From: G963666705 sp963666705 | Lineage (GTDB): Bacteria; Pseudomonadota; Alphaproteobacteria; CADEGL01 | Reading direction: 5' to 3' | Length of the DNA: 64,000 nucleotides | NCBI GenBank assembly: GCA_963666705.2 | Contig: CAXXKO010000022.1 | Coordinates: 237,696 to 301,695, forward strand | Shown here: piece by piece, positions 62,191-64,000 of the stretch | How positions within the stretch are numbered: position 1 is the stretch's first letter | Layout of the letters: the number at the start of each line of letters is the position of its first letter | Notes under the pieces: generated by a model | What the model was told of the DNA's origin: nothing | What the model saw: only the letters and a program-made list of their open reading frames with translations | Databases searched by the model: none | Made by a program: the position numbers and the translations under genes

Positions 62191-63570
62191 TTATTCCGCC
62201 GCCTCCCGCGTCGCTTCGGCGACGGGCTCGCGCATGGTCACGAACTCCTCGGCCGAAGTCGGGTGGATGCCGATGGTGGCGTCGAACTGGGCCTTGGTCG
62301 CCCGGCATTTGATGGCGATGGCGATGCCCTGAATGATCTCACCCGCATGCGCGCCGGCCATGTGGCAACCCACCACCCGGTCCGAGGCGCGGTCGACGAT
62401 GAGCTTCATCATTGTGCCCTCGTCGCGCCCGGTGAGCGTGTGGCGGAGCGCGCGGAAGCGCGTGCGGAAGATATCCACCGCACCATGCTCGGCACGCGCC
62501 TCCTCCTCGGTGAAGCCCACGGTCCCCACCTCCGGCTGGCAGAAGACGGCCGTGGCCACTTCGCGGTGATCGGGCTTGGTCGGATTGTCGTTGAACAGGG
62601 TCTGGGCCAGGCACATGGCCTCGTGGATGGCGACGGGCGTCAGGTTGAGGCGGTCGGTCACGTCGCCGATGGCGTGGATGCTCGCGACCGAGGAGCGCGA
62701 ATAATCGTCGACCACCACCGCACCCTTGCGATTCAGCTCGACCCCCACCTCCTCGAGCCCCATGCCGCGCGAGTTGGGCGCCCGGCCGGTCGCGTACATG
62801 ACCTGGCCCGCCTCGATAACGTCGCCCCGGGTGGTGGTGGCGCGGAAACCGTCGCCCGCCCGCTCGATCCGCGTCACGTTGGTCTCGAGCCTCACGTCGA
62901 TGCCCTTCTTTCGCGACTCCTCCGTCACGGTGGTCCGCACGTCCATGTCGAAGCCGCGCAGGGGGATCTCGCCCCGGTAGAGGAGCGAGGTCTCGACGCC
63001 CAGGCCATTGAAGATGGCGGCGAACTCGACTGCAATGTAGCCGCCGCCCACTACCACGATACGCTCGGGCAGGGTTTCGAGGTCGAAGGCCTGGTCGGAT
63101 GTGATGGCGTGCTCGCGGCCCTCGACGTCGGGCACGATCGGATAACCGCCCGTGGCGACGAGGATGTGTTTGGCGGTGTAGGTCTCGTCCCCCACACGCA
63201 CGGTATGGGCATCGACGAGGGTGCCGCGGCCGCGGATAGTCTCGACGCCGGCGCCATCCAGAAGCCCGGCATAGATGCCGTTGAGGCGCCCGAGCTCCTT
63301 CTCCTTGTTGGCGACGAGGGTGGGCCAGTCGAATGTCGGGCTCACCGGCGACCAGCCGTACGCGACGGCGTCCTCGAATTCGTCATGGAAGTGGGAGGCA
63401 TAGACGTAGAGCTTCTTGGGGATGCAGCCGCGGTTGACGCAGGTGCCGCCCAGGCGGTCGTCCTCGCACACCGCGACACGCGCGCCCATCCCGGCCGACA
63501 CCCGCGCCGCCCGCACCCCGCCCGAGCCCGCGCCGAGCACGAACAGGTCTAAATCGTGGTTCTTTGTCAT
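62191..63570 (-). CDS. gor: Glutathione-disulfide reductase
   Basis: A 459-residue flavoprotein with G-A-G-S-G-G-V-R-A-A-R, the redox disulfide G-G-T-C-V-N-R-G-C-I-P-K-K, NADP motif V-V-G-G-G-Y-I-A-V-E, A-I-G-D-V and the C-terminal G-I-H-P-T-S-A-E-E. Reduces glutathione with NADPH. Upstream of the DAHP synthase gene on the same strand with a 103-base gap. Confidence 0.95.
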   Translation of the reverse strand: MTKNHDLDLFVLGAGSGGVRAARVSAGMGARVAVCEDDRLGGTCVNRGCIPKKLYVYASHFHDEFEDAVAYGWSPVSPTFDWPTLVANKEKELGRLNGIYAGLLDGAGVETIRGRGTLVDAHTVRVGDETYTAKHILVATGGYPIVPDVEGREHAITSDQAFDLETLPERIVVVGGGYIAVEFAAIFNGLGVETSLLYRGEIPLRGFDMDVRTTVTEESRKKGIDVRLETNVTRIERAGDGFRATTTRGDVIEAGQVMYATGRAPNSRGMGLEEVGVELNRKGAVVVDDYSRSSVASIHAIGDVTDRLNLTPVAIHEAMCLAQTLFNDNPTKPDHREVATAVFCQPEVGTVGFTEEEARAEHGAVDIFRTRFRALRHTLTGRDEGTMMKLIVDRASDRVVGCHMAGAHAGEIIQGIAIAIKCRATKAQFDATIGIHPTSAEEFVTMREPVAEATREAAE

Positions 63571-63609
63571 GGCTTTCGGTATCCGCGAAATTCTATGGAA
63601 TGATCTGTC

Positions 63610-63984
63610 TCAATTGTCAAATTCTTCCAGTAGCTTGCTGGCTCTCTTGGTTGCCGATACCAATGTCCGTTTATCTATTCGCCGTCCAAACGCCCCATGC
63701 GCGACCTGATTCCGAAGACCGGCAACACTCTGAAAGAATTCGAAATCATCCTTTGTGAGCAAACCGATCGCAAAAGCGCGCTTTAGGATCACATCACCGA
63801 TCTGGCTAGCGTCGAATTTTGGATCCTGCCAACGAAGAGTACGCCGCAAAATTGCCTCAATAACCGCCGACACGAACAAAATCGCAAGCTCTGTTTCTCC
63901 TTCAGAAACTAGCCGCTCGATTTCTGTCAATCTTTTTCTAATATCGTTTTTCGTTGGCGGTTTCGTTTGATCGATCCGGCTCAA
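63610..63984 (-). CDS. Small protein with a possible HEPN-like R-N-x3-H motif, possibly cut by window edge
   Basis: A 124-residue, mostly helical protein of lower GC than its neighbours. It has C-terminal G-L-R-N-Q-V-A-H-G, the R-N-x3-H sort of motif typical of HEPN ribonucleases and MNT/HEPN or DUF4145-like proteins. The reading stays open from the TTG at 63984 to the edge of the window (64000), so the true start may lie outside. Ends just 39 bases before gor. Family not identified with certainty. Confidence 0.45.
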   Translation of the reverse strand: MSRIDQTKPPTKNDIRKRLTEIERLVSEGETELAILFVSAVIEAILRRTLRWQDPKFDASQIGDVILKRAFAIGLLTKDDFEFFQSVAGLRNQVAHGAFGRRIDKRTLVSATKRASKLLEEFDN

Positions 63985-64000
63985 GTCTGGCGAGGTGGAT

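Overview
The window is GC-rich (roughly two-thirds G+C by eye) apart from a sharply AT-rich spot near 42.3 kb and a lower-GC gene at the right edge. The gene complement looks like an uncultured-type alphaproteobacterium: class II DAHP synthase, a HisN-type phosphatase, glutathione reductase, a ProVWX betaine importer, many 4-bp start/stop overlaps, and short palindromes of alphaproteobacterial style. It also carries complete coenzyme F420 and selenocysteine gene sets. The taxonomic call is inference; there is no rRNA gene here.

Layout. 0-6.3 kb is a decayed array of paralogous two-gene modules (a peptidoglycan-binding-like/EHVW-domain protein followed by a small one-span membrane protein), broken by an IS1595 element and by an IS4 element with clean target duplications. 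6.3-14.9 kb holds mainly minus-strand catabolic genes (beta-hydroxyacid dehydrogenase-like, metal-less M24 homologue, NUDIX, VOC, thioesterase, MDR oxidoreductase, DSD1-type aldolase/dehydratase), a plus-strand DUF1989 gene, a frameshifted second dehydrogenase, and intergenic palindromic repeats. 14.9-19.7 kb is a minus-strand operon for F420 synthesis (cofE-cofD-cofC-fbiC). Divergent from it, 20.0-25.7 kb encodes an FrhB-type F420/FAD iron-sulfur subunit, a two-subunit 2-oxoacid oxidoreductase, an LLM-class oxidoreductase and two NIPSNAP proteins: a plausible F420-coupled oxidation pathway. 25.9-30.7 kb is a selenocysteine locus: selC, selB, selA and, divergently, a PrdB/GrdB-like selenoprotein whose Sec codon is an in-frame TGA at 29962.

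30.8-42.1 kb has a MATE exporter and a roughly 10-kb calcium-binding, cadherin-like, RTX-type giant secreted protein (minus strand) broken by two frameshifts, with an AT-rich upstream region. 42.5-52.7 kb is an acyl-CoA ligase and a choline/glycine betaine block (importer, choline kinase-like protein, dimethylglycine/sarcosine dehydrogenase, HisN-like phosphatase). An IS21 element lies just upstream of the importer's binding-protein gene. 55.4-64 kb carries a methyltransferase/GNAT pair, an M20-type amidohydrolase divergent from an Ldh-family dehydrogenase, nicotinate phosphoribosyltransferase, class II DAHP synthase, glutathione reductase and a possible HEPN-like protein running off the edge.

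Caution: at least five genes, and probably a sixth, show single-base frameshifts. Some may be assembly indels rather than real pseudogenes, so the broken calls should be read with that in mind.
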